From: Dokdonella_A sp014338185
GTDB lineage: Bacteria; Pseudomonadota; Gammaproteobacteria; Xanthomonadales; Rhodanobacteraceae
Length of the DNA stretch: 64,000 nt
Assembly (NCBI GenBank): GCA_030263295.1
Contig: SZOS01000002.1
Location: 85,805 to 149,804, forward strand
Direction: 5' to 3'
Shown here: positions 9,057 to 18,155 of the stretch, one piece after another
Layout of the letters: each line of letters begins with the position of its first letter
Position numbering within the stretch: position 1 is the first letter of the stretch
Translations under genes and position numbers: made by a program
Notes under the pieces: model-generated
What the model saw: the letters and a program-made list of their open reading frames with translations, nothing else
Databases searched by the model: none
What the model was told of the DNA's origin: nothing

Positions 9057-9794
9057 ATGAAGTATCTGGCCGGCCTGCTCGGGATCGCGCTGTGCCTCGT
9101 GCCGACCGCGCACGCGGCCGAAGCTGCCAGCGCCGCTACCGCACCGCGCGAGATCGTGCTGGTGCGCCACGGCCACTACGACAAGGATCCCGCGATCGAC
9201 GAGGCGATCGGTCCGTCGCTGTCGTCGCTGGGTGTGGCGCAGGCCTACCTGGCCGGTGCGCGCCTGCGCGGCGAGGACAGCGCGTTCGATGCGCTGTGGG
9301 TGAGCCCGATGCAGCGTGCGCGCGACACCGCCGCGGCAATTGGCGCCGAACTGCCCGCGCCAGGCTTCCGCATCGACGCGGAACTGGCCGAATGCACGCC
9401 CCCCACGCACCACGCCCAGGTGATGGCCGAAACCGATCCCGCGCACGCGGCCGCCTGCAAGGCGCGGCTGGATCGCGTGTTCGCGCGGCACTTCGCTGCC
9501 GGACCAGCGCAGCCGCGCCGGGAACTGCTGGTGTGCCACGGCAACGTGATCCGCTATCTCGTCACGCGCGCACTGGGCGTGGATGGCATGGCCTGGCTGG
9601 AGATGTCGGTCGGGCATGCGAGCATCACGCGCATCCGCGTCCAGCCCGATGGCCGCTACAAGGTGATCGCGGTCGGCGACGTGGGCCACATCCCCGCGGT
9701 GTTGCGCAGCGGTGCGAGCGGCGATGCCGCGCGCCGGCTGGCGCTACCGCCGCTGCAGCTGGTCCCGACCGGCGCCGCTGAACGGCGCCGCTGA
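9057..9794 (+). CDS. Secreted histidine phosphatase family protein
   Basis: A phosphoglycerate-mutase-like histidine phosphatase of about 245 residues with a signal peptide (1-20, ending AHA), so exported. The catalytic RHG motif is at 37-39 in LVRHGHYD, and the second histidine is in CHGNVIRYL. Conserved arginines follow in SPMQRARDT. Members remove phosphate from small molecules or phosphohistidine, and the substrate cannot be predicted. The ATG at 9057 has AGGGGA upstream; a GTG three bases earlier is also possible. The stop codon falls inside a 13-base tandem duplication, so the last residues may vary between strains. Confidence 0.85.
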   Translation: MKYLAGLLGIALCLVPTAHAAEAASAATAPREIVLVRHGHYDKDPAIDEAIGPSLSSLGVAQAYLAGARLRGEDSAFDALWVSPMQRARDTAAAIGAELPAPGFRIDAELAECTPPTHHAQVMAETDPAHAAACKARLDRVFARHFAAGPAQPRRELLVCHGNVIRYLVTRALGVDGMAWLEMSVGHASITRIRVQPDGRYKVIAVGDVGHIPAVLRSGASGDAARRLALPPLQLVPTGAAERRR

Positions 9795-9796
9795 AC
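9771..9796. repeat. 13-base tandem duplication at the end of the phosphatase gene
   Basis: GGCGCCGCTGAAC occurs twice head to tail (9771-9783 and 9784-9796). The phosphatase stop codon TGA is in the second copy. A change of copy number would alter the C-terminus. Confidence 0.8.
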
Positions 9797-9820
9797 GGCG
9801 CGCGCACCGGGCCTGGCGCA

Positions 9821-9871
9821 GCCGGTGGTGGTGCGCGGCCGGTGGTGGTGCGCGGCCGGTGGTGGTGCGCG
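9821..9871. repeat. Three perfect 17-base tandem repeats
   Basis: GCCGGTGGTGGTGCGCG is repeated three times without change (9821-9837, 9838-9854, 9855-9871). The array lies between the convergent histidine phosphatase and the small membrane protein gene, and no coding role is apparent. Confidence 0.85.
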
Positions 9872-9892
9872 GCCAGGTCCGCCGCGGCGCGA

Positions 9893-10159
9893 TCAGGACG
9901 AGTCGCGGTGCAGGCGCGCCACGCGTTGCCGGTAGGCGCCCACGTTGTCGCCGCGGATGCGCGTCTCGCGCGTGCGGCGCACCTCGTCGACCTTGTGGTC
10001 GAACTCGGCGCCACTGACCGGCTTGGCATCCACCGCGGTTTCGCGCTCGAACGCATGCGACTTGTCGGTGTTGCGGTAATAGCGGTACAGCGCCCAGTAC
10101 AGGCCGGTGGCGCCGGCCGGGCCGAGCAGGAGCAGCCACAAGCCGCCGTCGTCGCTCAT
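9893..10159 (-). CDS. Small single-pass membrane protein of the SPFH operon
   Basis: A protein of 88 residues with one hydrophobic segment near the N-terminus (about 6-26) followed by a charged cytoplasmic tail rich in Arg and Glu. I do not recognise a named family. The ATG overlaps the stop of the zinc-ribbon gene by one base (TGATG), showing translational coupling, and it is the last gene of a three-gene operon with an SPFH protein. By position it could be a partner or membrane anchor of that complex, as YdjH may be in Bacillus, but that is inference. Confidence 0.7.
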   Translation of the reverse strand: MSDDGGLWLLLLGPAGATGLYWALYRYYRNTDKSHAFERETAVDAKPVSGAEFDHKVDEVRRTRETRIRGDNVGAYRQRVARLHRDSS

Positions 10160-11460
10160 CACTGGCTCCCCACGATCCACAACGCGATGCCTTCGAGGAA
10201 GGTGCCGACCGTGAGTGCGGCCAGCAGCAGCTTCCATTGCTGCACCGGCACGCTGCCCATGGTTTCGCCGGTGCGGCCGTTGACCGCGATGTAGTGCAGC
10301 ATGCCGCCGCCGCTGCCGGGCTGGTGGTAGGAATACAGCCACACCGGCAGGTACATCGACACCCAGCGCGAGCCATGCAGGTCGAGCCGCTCTTGTTCCC
10401 AGCGTACGCCGCGGCCATAGCGGCCCACCGACGACTCGACCTGGGCGCGCGCGATCGACAGCAACTGGTCCTCGAGCTCAGGCTGCAGCTGTTCGACGTT
10501 GAGGTCGCGCTTTTCCGACGAATGGCCGGCCAGCCACGACGCGTTCCACTTGACCGCGTTCTTGGTGTCGAAGGGCAGGATCGTGTTGATGATGTTGTTG
10601 GTGTTGCGGCGCGTGTCGAGGTTGCCGCGCGCCGCAGCCGATTCGATGGTGAGATCGTCGACCGTGAAGTCGACGTGGCGCCGCAGCGCGTACACATCGG
10701 CGTCGTAGTAGGTCTTGCGGTTGTCGCCGCTGCCCTCGGTGTAGCGGCGCGTCTCGATCTCGCCGCATCCGGCGATATCGGCGCTCGCGTTGGCGTCGAT
10801 CACCATGTAGGGCAGGTACACGCCGAGCACGTTCTCGGGCGTGAACTGTTCCTTGAACTGCTTGAGCGCGAACAGGCGCCGCTTGTCGACGAACTGGCGG
10901 ATGCGCGCCACCGCATCGTCCTTCTTGATGTGGAACGGCAGGACCGCGTCGGGCACCGCGCCGTTGTCGATCTGTTCGTTGACTCCGAACACATGCCGGC
11001 ACCAGTGGCAGCGCGCGGTCATCGCATTGGCGGTGTTGACGGTCACCTCGGCGCCGCATCCCTCGCACTTGAAGCTGCACAGGTCGGAACTGCCGGCGGC
11101 GATGTCCTGCGCGCCCGAGGCGACGACGGTGCTGTCGAGCTGGTCGATGTCCTTGCCCAGCCCGAATGCCTCCTCGACCCGCGTGCCGCTCCACTCGCTG
11201 CGGCAGTACAGGCAGATCAGCAGGTCGCTGCCGGGCTTTTGCCGGATCTCGGTGGCGCCGCAGTTGGGGCAACGGTTGATGCCGTCCTTGAGTTCGGCCG
11301 CGGCGGTGTCGATCACCGCCGGGTCGGGGGCGGTGATCTCGTCGCGGATCGGCTCGGGCAGCGTGGCCGGATCGAGCGGAAAGCTGCCCGGCGCCGGCGG
11401 CACCTCGCGCGGCGATCCGGGCCCGGTGGGCGGCGGTGCGGGCGTGTTGGCGTTGGACAT
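10159..11460 (-). CDS. Zinc-ribbon (TFIIB-like) membrane-anchored protein
   Basis: A protein of 433 residues. A proline-rich N-terminus is followed by a zinc ribbon (C64/C67 in RCPNCG, C83/C86 in CLYC) and a second ribbon (C132/C135 in CEGCG, C151/C154 in CHWC). A large central domain of unknown fold follows, then one C-terminal membrane helix (about 408-431). It resembles Bacillus YdjG-type proteins, which sit beside SPFH proteins. It lies 22 bases after the SPFH gene and overlaps the downstream small gene, so the three are co-transcribed. No enzymatic residues are recognised. A scaffold or recruiting role at the membrane is likely but not shown. Confidence 0.75.
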   Translation of the reverse strand: MSNANTPAPPPTGPGSPREVPPAPGSFPLDPATLPEPIRDEITAPDPAVIDTAAAELKDGINRCPNCGATEIRQKPGSDLLICLYCRSEWSGTRVEEAFGLGKDIDQLDSTVVASGAQDIAAGSSDLCSFKCEGCGAEVTVNTANAMTARCHWCRHVFGVNEQIDNGAVPDAVLPFHIKKDDAVARIRQFVDKRRLFALKQFKEQFTPENVLGVYLPYMVIDANASADIAGCGEIETRRYTEGSGDNRKTYYDADVYALRRHVDFTVDDLTIESAAARGNLDTRRNTNNIINTILPFDTKNAVKWNASWLAGHSSEKRDLNVEQLQPELEDQLLSIARAQVESSVGRYGRGVRWEQERLDLHGSRWVSMYLPVWLYSYHQPGSGGGMLHYIAVNGRTGETMGSVPVQQWKLLLAALTVGTFLEGIALWIVGSQ

Positions 11461-11482
11461 CGGCGGCGCGTGTTCCCGTGCC

Positions 11483-12637
11483 TTACAGGCCCAGCGTCTT
11501 GCTCTTGAGCGCGTCGTAGTCGGCTTGCGTGATCAGGCCGAGGTCGAGCATTTCCTTGGCCTTCTTGAGCTTGGCCAGCGGATCATCCGCGGCCGGTGCG
11601 GCCGCGGGCGCCACCGGTTGCTGCAGGCCGCCGATGCCGCCCATCATGCCCGAAGCCATGCCGATGCCCATCATGCCGGCCGCGCCGCCGTTTTCGCCGG
11701 CCGACTGCATTCCGGCCGCGACGCTGGCCTGCAGGTTGGAGTTGCCGCGTGCGCCCATGAGCGCGTCCGCGCGCTGCACGGTCTTGAGCAGTTCGCGGGT
11801 GTTGGCGTCGTACTCGATCGACACGATGGCGGTCTTGACGATCGCCAGCCCGCGATCGGACTGCCACTGGTAGGCATTCTCCACCGCCGCCGACAGGCTC
11901 TTGGCGAAGCCGAGCGAGTCCTGCTGGATCTTGGTGATGCGGTTGCCCTTGCCGGGATCGTTGGTGTACAGGCTGAAGGCCGGCGCCAGCGAGCTCACCA
12001 CTTCGTTGAACAGCTGGCTGGCGGCGGCGTTGTCGATGTCGGTGAAATCGAACACGCGGTCGCCCTGCAGGTAGCTGGCCGGCACGAAGTTCTTCACGAA
12101 CAGGATCGGGTCGACGATCTTCATCGTGTACGAGCCGCGCGTCATTGCGCCGACCTGGGTGTTGAGGAAGCCGTCGTCCCAGTAGATCTCCGACTGCGTG
12201 CCGAAGCGGTTGTCGGGCAGCTCCTTGAGCGAGACGAACAGCGCCAGCTGCTGCGAACCGGGCTGGCCGCCGAACTTGAAACGCTCCCAGCTCTGCATGA
12301 TCAGCGAGTCGACGAAGCCGCCGCCGGTGAAGATCGACTTGGAATTGATGTCGTCGGAGCGCCATTCGTAGGCGCCCGGCTCGGCCGCGAACGCGGTGAC
12401 CTTGCCGTCCTGCAACAACAGCAGGCCGTAGCCCTCGGGGATGAGGATCTTGGAGCCGTTGGTGATGATGTTGGACGAGCCCCGGGTGTTGGAGCCGCGG
12501 CCCGCATTGGTGCCCTGCGCCACCGCGCCGAACAGCGCGGCCGTGGGCGGCAGCCCGGCCGGTACCGTGTAGAAGTCCTTCCACTGATCGGCCAGCGTGC
12601 CGCCGATCGCACCCACCGCAGCCTGAATGAGACCCAT
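11483..12637 (-). CDS. SPFH/Band 7 domain protein with C-terminal SHOCT module
   Basis: A protein of 384 residues of the SPFH group related to Bacillus YdjI (often annotated virion core protein). The SPFH domain covers roughly residues 30-290. A Gly/Met/Ala-rich low-complexity linker (GMASGMMGGIGG) follows. The C-terminal 30 residues (AKLKKAKEMLDLGLIT) are a SHOCT oligomerisation motif. There is no signal peptide or membrane helix, so membrane contact probably comes through its partners. The ATG at 12637 has AGAGGGGG just upstream. It is the first gene of the operon with the zinc-ribbon and small membrane proteins. In Bacillus the comparable operon responds to membrane stress; here no PspA gene is adjacent. 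Confidence 0.82.
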   Translation of the reverse strand: MGLIQAAVGAIGGTLADQWKDFYTVPAGLPPTAALFGAVAQGTNAGRGSNTRGSSNIITNGSKILIPEGYGLLLLQDGKVTAFAAEPGAYEWRSDDINSKSIFTGGGFVDSLIMQSWERFKFGGQPGSQQLALFVSLKELPDNRFGTQSEIYWDDGFLNTQVGAMTRGSYTMKIVDPILFVKNFVPASYLQGDRVFDFTDIDNAAASQLFNEVVSSLAPAFSLYTNDPGKGNRITKIQQDSLGFAKSLSAAVENAYQWQSDRGLAIVKTAIVSIEYDANTRELLKTVQRADALMGARGNSNLQASVAAGMQSAGENGGAAGMMGIGMASGMMGGIGGLQQPVAPAAAPAADDPLAKLKKAKEMLDLGLITQADYDALKSKTLGL

Positions 12638-12762
12638 GACGCCCCCTCTTGATCCGCCGGCGGACACCGCGTCCGCCGTGACGGCGCACTATACCTGCCT
12701 GCGGCCGCGATGGACGCGCGATGCCACGGCCTTCAGCGGGCGTTGTGCCGGCCGGCGGCGCG

Positions 12763-15700
12763 TCAGCCGGCGGCCGTGGCCGGCGCGAGGCCGGAGCCGG
12801 TGTCGTGGGCCTGCTCGGCGTGGTGGTCCGCGCTCAGCATCATGTAGAACGCGGGCACCACGAACAGCGTGAACAGCGTGCCGATGGTGAGGCCGCTCAC
12901 GATCACCAGGCCCATGTTGAAGCGCCCGGCGGCACCCGCGCCACTGGCCAGCACCAATGGCACCACGCCCAGCACCATCGCCGCGGTGGTCATGAGGATC
13001 GGCCGCAGGCGGATCGAGGCGGCTTCGACGATGGCGTCGAACTTGCTCTTGCCGCTGCGCTGCAATTCGTTGGCGAACTCGACGATGAGGATGCCGTGCT
13101 TGGAGATCAGGCCCATCAGCGTGACCAGGCCGACCTGGGTGTAGATGTTGAGCGAGGTCGCCCAGCGGCTGGAGATCAGGCCCATGCCGACGAAGCCGGG
13201 CAGAAGGTTGATGAACACGAGCGCGCCGAACAGCGCCATCGGCACCGAAACGAGGATCACGATCGGGTCGCGCAGCGAATTGAACTGCGCCGCAAGCGCG
13301 AGGTAGACGATGATCACCGCGAACAGCAAGGTGAGCACGAAGCCGCCCGACTCGGTCATGTACTGGCGCGCCTGGCCCGAGTAGTCGACGTTGTAGCTGC
13401 TCGGCGCGAGCTCGCGGATGGTGTCGCGCACGAGTGCGATCGCCTCGCCCTGGGTGGTGGCCGGCACGCCCTGGAAGGTGACCGAGTTGAGCTGCTGGAA
13501 GCGCATCAGGGCCTGCGGCACCACTTCGTCGGCGATGCTGGCCACGGTGGATGCGGGAATCACCGCACCGGTCGGCGTGCGCAGGTAGTAGTCGAGCACC
13601 TGATCGGGATTGAGGCGGTCCACCTGCAGCACCTGCGGGATCACCTTGTAGGAGCGCCCGGCGATCGAAAAGTAGTTGACGTAGCCGCCGCCGAGCGCGG
13701 CACCGAGCGCGCCGCCCACGTCCTGCGCGGTCATGCCCAGCGCGGCGATGAGGTCATGGTCGACCTTGACCGTGCTCTGCGGCTTGTCGATCTTGAGGTT
13801 CATGTCGACGAAGAAGAACTGGCCGCTGCGCTGCAGGCGGTCGAGCACGCCCTGCGCGACCTCGTACAGGTTCTCGAACGGCTCGGTGGTCGACATCACC
13901 ACTTCCACGGGCATGCCCTGCGCACCTGGCAGCGGCGGGAACTGGAACGCGACCGCGTTGAGGCCCGCGATGCTGCCCCACTGCCGCTGCAGTTCCTGCT
14001 GGATCTGGTTCGCATTGCGCGTGCGCTGCGACCAGGGCTTGAGCTGGGCTCCCGTGAACACCGAGTTCGGCCCCGCAAACCCCGTGAACTGGAACGTCTG
14101 CGTCACCTCGGGCACGGCCTTGGCGAGTTCGTTCATCTGCGGCAGGTAGCCGGCCACCTGCAAGGGCGAGGCGTTGGGCGCCGCCGTGCCCATGCCGGCG
14201 ACGATGCCCTGGTCTTCCTCGGGTGCGAGCGCGGTGGCCGAGTGGGTGAACAGGTAGGCCGTGCCGCCGAGCAGCAGCAGGCCCATCACCACCGGCACGC
14301 TCCAGGTCTGCAGCACGCTGGACAGGCGCCGCTGGTAGCCCGCATGGAGGCGGTCGAAGCGCTGGTCGAGAAAATCGACGAAGCGGTTGCTGCCGTGCTC
14401 GCTGCGCAGCAGGCGCGAGCCGAGCATCGGCGACAGCGCCAGCGCCACGATCGCCGACACCGTGACCGCGCCTGCGAGCGTGAAGGCGAACTCGGTGAAC
14501 AGCGCGCCGGTGAGGCCGCCCTGGAAGCCGATCGGCACATACACCGCCACCAGCACGATCGTCATCGCGATGATCGGCCCGACCAGCTCGCGCGCGGCCA
14601 CCAGTGCCGCATCCAGCGGCTTGCGGCCTTCCTCCTTGATGTGGCGGTCGATGTTCTCGACCACGATGATCGCATCGTCCACCACCAGCCCGATCGCCAG
14701 CACCAGCGCGAGCAGCGTGATGAGGTTGATGGTGTAGCCGAGCAGCAGCATCACGAAGAATGCGCCTACCAGCGACAGCGGCATCGCGACCAGCGGGATC
14801 AGCACCGCGCGGAAACTGCCCATGAACAGGAAGATCACCAACGTCACGATGAGCAGCGCCTCGATCAGCGTCTTGATGACCTCCTCGATCGAGGTGTTGA
14901 TGAACTCGGTGGCATCGAACACGATGGTGCCGTTGATGCCGGTGGGCAGTTGCGCCTGGATCTCGGGGAACGCATCGCGCACGCGCGCGGCCACGTCGAG
15001 CACGTTGGCATCGGGTGCGCTCTTGATGCCCAGAAACACCGACTGCTTGCCGTCGAAGGCGACTGCGGAGTCGTAGTCCTCGGCTCCGAGCACGACGTTG
15101 GCGACATCCTCCAGCCGCACCAGCGCGGTGCCGCTGCGCTTGACCACCAGCTGGCGGAACTGGCCCACGTCATGCAGGTCGGTGTCGGCGGTGAGCGCGA
15201 CGGTCACGGCCTGGCCCTTGGTGGTGCCGACCGCGGTGAGGTAGTTGTTGGCGGCCAGCGCGCTGTAGACGTCGGCTGCGGTCACGCCATGCGCGGCCAT
15301 GCGTGCGGGGTCCATCCACGCGCGCAGCGCGAACTGGCGCCCGCCGAGCACCTCGGCGGTCTGCACGCCGTCGATCGCGTCGAGCTTGGGCTTGACCATG
15401 CGGATCACATAGTCGGTGATGTTGTTGGCCGGCAGGCTGTCGCTGCTGAAGCCCATGTACATCGCCGCGGTGGTTTCACCGACCTGCACCGATACCACCG
15501 GCTGTTGCGCCTGCGCCGGCAACTGGTTGCGCACCGAGCTGATCTGGGTCTGGATCTCGGTGAGCGCGCGGTTGGAGTCGTAGTTGAGCTTGAGCGTGGC
15601 GGTGATGGTGGATACGCCGGTGAGGCTGGACGAGGACAGGTAGTCGATGCCCTGCGCCTGCGCGATCGCGGCCTCCAGCGGCTGGGTGATGAAGCCGGCC

Positions 15701-15876
15701 ACAGTGGCCGCATCGGCACCGAAATAGGCCGTGGTCACGGTCACCACCGCGTTCTCGGTCTCGGGATACTGGCGCACCGACAGGTCGAAGGCAGCGCGCA
15801 GGCCGAGCACGAGGATGAGCAGGCTGACCACGATCGCCAGCACCGGCTTGTTGATGAACAGATCGGTGAATTTCAT
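12763..15876 (-). CDS. RND multidrug efflux permease (HAE-1 family)
   Basis: An inner-membrane proton-driven efflux pump subunit of 1037 residues, the standard size for AcrB/MexB-type transporters. The N-terminus (MKFTDLFINKPVLA) is typical. The proton-relay aspartates are in the membrane motif LVVDDAIIVVEN, and two large periplasmic loops alternate with twelve predicted helices. It would work as a trimer with the adaptor encoded 27 bases upstream and a TolC-type outer-membrane channel. No channel gene is in the window, so an unlinked one must be used, as in MexVW-type systems. Substrates cannot be predicted. No TetR-type regulator is adjacent. Confidence 0.95.
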   Translation of the reverse strand: MKFTDLFINKPVLAIVVSLLILVLGLRAAFDLSVRQYPETENAVVTVTTAYFGADAATVAGFITQPLEAAIAQAQGIDYLSSSSLTGVSTITATLKLNYDSNRALTEIQTQISSVRNQLPAQAQQPVVSVQVGETTAAMYMGFSSDSLPANNITDYVIRMVKPKLDAIDGVQTAEVLGGRQFALRAWMDPARMAAHGVTAADVYSALAANNYLTAVGTTKGQAVTVALTADTDLHDVGQFRQLVVKRSGTALVRLEDVANVVLGAEDYDSAVAFDGKQSVFLGIKSAPDANVLDVAARVRDAFPEIQAQLPTGINGTIVFDATEFINTSIEEVIKTLIEALLIVTLVIFLFMGSFRAVLIPLVAMPLSLVGAFFVMLLLGYTINLITLLALVLAIGLVVDDAIIVVENIDRHIKEEGRKPLDAALVAARELVGPIIAMTIVLVAVYVPIGFQGGLTGALFTEFAFTLAGAVTVSAIVALALSPMLGSRLLRSEHGSNRFVDFLDQRFDRLHAGYQRRLSSVLQTWSVPVVMGLLLLGGTAYLFTHSATALAPEEDQGIVAGMGTAAPNASPLQVAGYLPQMNELAKAVPEVTQTFQFTGFAGPNSVFTGAQLKPWSQRTRNANQIQQELQRQWGSIAGLNAVAFQFPPLPGAQGMPVEVVMSTTEPFENLYEVAQGVLDRLQRSGQFFFVDMNLKIDKPQSTVKVDHDLIAALGMTAQDVGGALGAALGGGYVNYFSIAGRSYKVIPQVLQVDRLNPDQVLDYYLRTPTGAVIPASTVASIADEVVPQALMRFQQLNSVTFQGVPATTQGEAIALVRDTIRELAPSSYNVDYSGQARQYMTESGGFVLTLLFAVIIVYLALAAQFNSLRDPIVILVSVPMALFGALVFINLLPGFVGMGLISSRWATSLNIYTQVGLVTLMGLISKHGILIVEFANELQRSGKSKFDAIVEAASIRLRPILMTTAAMVLGVVPLVLASGAGAAGRFNMGLVIVSGLTIGTLFTLFVVPAFYMMLSADHHAEQAHDTGSGLAPATAAG

Positions 15877-15903
15877 TGCGTGTCCCGTGGGTGCAGGCGG
15901 GGA

Positions 15904-17055
15904 TCAGTGTTCCTGCGGTCGCGGCGCGGGATCGTTGGCGGGCTGATGGCTGTTGTTGATCACCAGCGGGGTGCCGTTCTTGAGCTTGAGCTGGCCGCTG
16001 GTCACCACTTCGGTGCCGGCTTCGAGGCCACCCACGATCGCCACCTGGTCACCACGCGTCGCGCCCGTGGTGACGAAGGCCTGCTGCGCGGTCGGCTTGT
16101 CGTCCTTGCCCGCGGGCGGCTTGACGATGAACACGGTCTGCCCGTACGGATTGAAGGTGATCGCGGCCTGCGGCAGCGTGAGCTCGCGCCGGGCGCTGCC
16201 GACATCGACGCTGACGTTGACGAACATGCCGGGCACGAGCAGGCCATCGCCGTTGGCGGCGCTGGCCTCGACGCGCACGTTGCGCGTGTCGGTGTCGACC
16301 TTGGGCTCGATCGCGCTGAGCGTGGCGGTGAACTCCTGCTGCGGGTGCGCGTTGCTGCGCAGGCTCACGCGCTGGCCGACCTCAAGCTGGGCGAGGTCGC
16401 GCTGCGGCACCTGGAAATCGACCCGGATCGGATCGAGTTGCTGCAGGGTCACGATCGGGCTGCCGGCGCTGACGTAGGCGCCCGGGCTGAGCGTGATGAT
16501 GCCCGCGCGACCCGTGAATGGAGCGCGCAACTGCTTCTTGCCGAGGATCACGCGCGCATACTGCACGCTGGCCTGCTTGGCCTTGTAGTCGGCCGCGATG
16601 GTGTCGTAGTCGGCCTGGCTGATCGCCTTGACGGCGATCTGGCGCTGGGCGCGGTCGAACGTGAGCTTGGCCAGCGCGGCGGCGGTTTCGGCCTGGTTGA
16701 GCAGCGCGGCATCGTCCTCGTCGCGCAGTTGCACCAGCACATCGCCCTGTTGCACCACGTCACCCGACTTGAGGTTGACCGCGGCGATCACGCCGGACAC
16801 ATCGAAGGCGAGGTCGGCGCCGCGGCTCGCGCGCAGGCTGCCGATCGCCGCCAGCACCGGCTGCCAGTCGTCGAGCGCGACGCGGGTGGTGCTCACGGTC
16901 TGGGGTGGTACCGGCATCTCGCGGGCCGCCTTCTTCATCATGACCTGGCCGAGCACATTCCAGCCGATCAGCACCGCCAGCAGCGAGCCGACCGCGATCA
17001 GCATGAGGATCATGCGCCGGCGGGCGCTGGGGACGCGTTGCGTGCGCGCAGTCAT
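15904..17055 (-). CDS. RND efflux periplasmic adaptor (membrane fusion protein)
   Basis: An adaptor of 383 residues. It has an N-terminal membrane anchor (about 14-34), a barrel-sandwich (lipoyl-like) domain with a short alpha hairpin (LNQAETAAALAKLTFDRA region), a beta-barrel and a C-terminal domain. It links the inner-membrane RND pump to an outer-membrane channel. The ATG at 17055 has GGAG upstream. It is the first gene of a two-gene operon with the permease, 27 bases apart. It could be lipid-free, since no lipobox cysteine is visible. Confidence 0.93.
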   Translation of the reverse strand: MTARTQRVPSARRRMILMLIAVGSLLAVLIGWNVLGQVMMKKAAREMPVPPQTVSTTRVALDDWQPVLAAIGSLRASRGADLAFDVSGVIAAVNLKSGDVVQQGDVLVQLRDEDDAALLNQAETAAALAKLTFDRAQRQIAVKAISQADYDTIAADYKAKQASVQYARVILGKKQLRAPFTGRAGIITLSPGAYVSAGSPIVTLQQLDPIRVDFQVPQRDLAQLEVGQRVSLRSNAHPQQEFTATLSAIEPKVDTDTRNVRVEASAANGDGLLVPGMFVNVSVDVGSARRELTLPQAAITFNPYGQTVFIVKPPAGKDDKPTAQQAFVTTGATRGDQVAIVGGLEAGTEVVTSGQLKLKNGTPLVINNSHQPANDPAPRPQEH

Positions 17056-17261
17056 GCGCGATTCTCCATGGTCGTGGGGAATGGCCCCGGGGTCTGCCGC
17101 CGCCGGTGCCGACGGGATCGGCCAGCGGCAGGCCCGCTGCGGGGTGCCAAGGGTGCCATTTGAACAGGAATCGCTCCGGTTTGGGTGAGTCGAAGGTCAC
17201 GTGGTGGGCCAGCCGGCACGGAGCTGGCACCATGGACGACTGCTCCGTTGAGGCCATCCTG

Positions 17262-18098
17262 ATGGATCGACCCACCCAGCTCGAACTGGCGCAGCGCCTG
17301 CGTGCGCTGCACCGGCACCCACGCCCGCTGCTGCTGCCCAACGCATGGGATGCGGGCAGCGCGCGCCTGTTGGCCGCACTCGGCTTCGCCGCGGTCGCGA
17401 CCACCAGCGGTGGCATGGCCTGGTCACTGGGCTACGCTGATGGCGAGCGGGCGCCGCTGGACGAACTGCTGGCGGCGATCGCGCGCATCGTGCGCGTGAC
17501 CGCGGTGCCGGTCAGCGTCGACTTCGAGGGCGGCCATGCCGCGACGGCGGCCGGCGTGGGCGAGCACGTGCGCGCACTCATCGACACCGGCGCGGTGGGC
17601 GTCAACCTCGAAGATGGCATCGGGCACACCCGCCTGCGCGACATCGATGCCGCCGCCGCACGCATCGCCGCCGCGCGCGAGGCGGCCGATGCCTGCGGCG
17701 TGCCGCTGGTGATCAATGCGCGCGTGGATGTATGGATCGTGGGCGGCGCGGCCAGCGACGAGGAGCGCTTCGAGGACGGCCTGCGCCGTGCCCGCGCATA
17801 CCTCGCGGCCGGCGCCGACTGCATCTACCCGATCGCGGTGGCGCAACCGGCGCTGATCGGCCGGTTGTGCGCGGCGATTCCCGCACCGGTCAACATCGGC
17901 GCGCGCCCCGGCCTGCCGCGGCTGGATGAACTGGCGCGCCTCGGCGTCGCACGCGTGAGCACGGCCACCCGGCTGGCCACGCTGGCGCTCGGCGCCGTGC
18001 ACGCGGCCGCGCAGCGCCTGCGCCACGAAGGTGACTTCGCTGCACTGGCCTCGGCGTTCGACTACGAGCAGGCGCAGCGTCTGTTCGAGCGCGATTGA
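17262..18098 (+). CDS. Isocitrate lyase/PEP mutase family protein
   Basis: A cytoplasmic enzyme of 278 residues from the ICL/PEPM superfamily. Recognisable parts are LLLPNAWDAGSA near the start, TTSGGMAWSLGYADG, the metal and substrate region SVDFEGG, VGVNLEDG and NARVDVW. Family members cleave or form C-C or P-C bonds next to oxaloacetate-like groups; this subgroup is mostly uncharacterised. It lacks the KKCGH signature of true isocitrate lyases. The ATG at 17262 has TTGAGG at good spacing, and longer upstream starts lack this. It stands alone, divergent from the efflux adaptor. No phosphonate genes are near, so a phosphonate role is unlikely. Confidence 0.85.
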   Translation: MDRPTQLELAQRLRALHRHPRPLLLPNAWDAGSARLLAALGFAAVATTSGGMAWSLGYADGERAPLDELLAAIARIVRVTAVPVSVDFEGGHAATAAGVGEHVRALIDTGAVGVNLEDGIGHTRLRDIDAAAARIAAAREAADACGVPLVINARVDVWIVGGAASDEERFEDGLRRARAYLAAGADCIYPIAVAQPALIGRLCAAIPAPVNIGARPGLPRLDELARLGVARVSTATRLATLALGAVHAAAQRLRHEGDFAALASAFDYEQAQRLFERD

Positions 18099-18106
18099 CC
18101 GCTGGT

Positions 18107-18133
18107 GCGCCGCGCGCCTGCGCAGGGCGGCGC
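18107..18133. terminator. GC-rich hairpin between convergent genes
   Basis: GCGCCG (18107-18112) pairs with CGGCGC (18128-18133) around an inner palindrome CCTGCGCAGG. It sits between the convergent PEP-mutase family gene and the EAL protein gene. There is no T-run, so it is only a candidate terminator. Confidence 0.4.
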
Positions 18134-18155
18134 TGCCGCAATCCATGCGGGTCGT

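Noticed and set aside
12721..17163. A 1480-codon open frame on the plus strand antisense to the RND efflux genes
   Set aside because: It is rich in His, Asp, Arg and Glu in shadow-like patterns and has no domain. The minus strand encodes a textbook RND permease and adaptor over the same bases. High GC content removes stop codons by chance.
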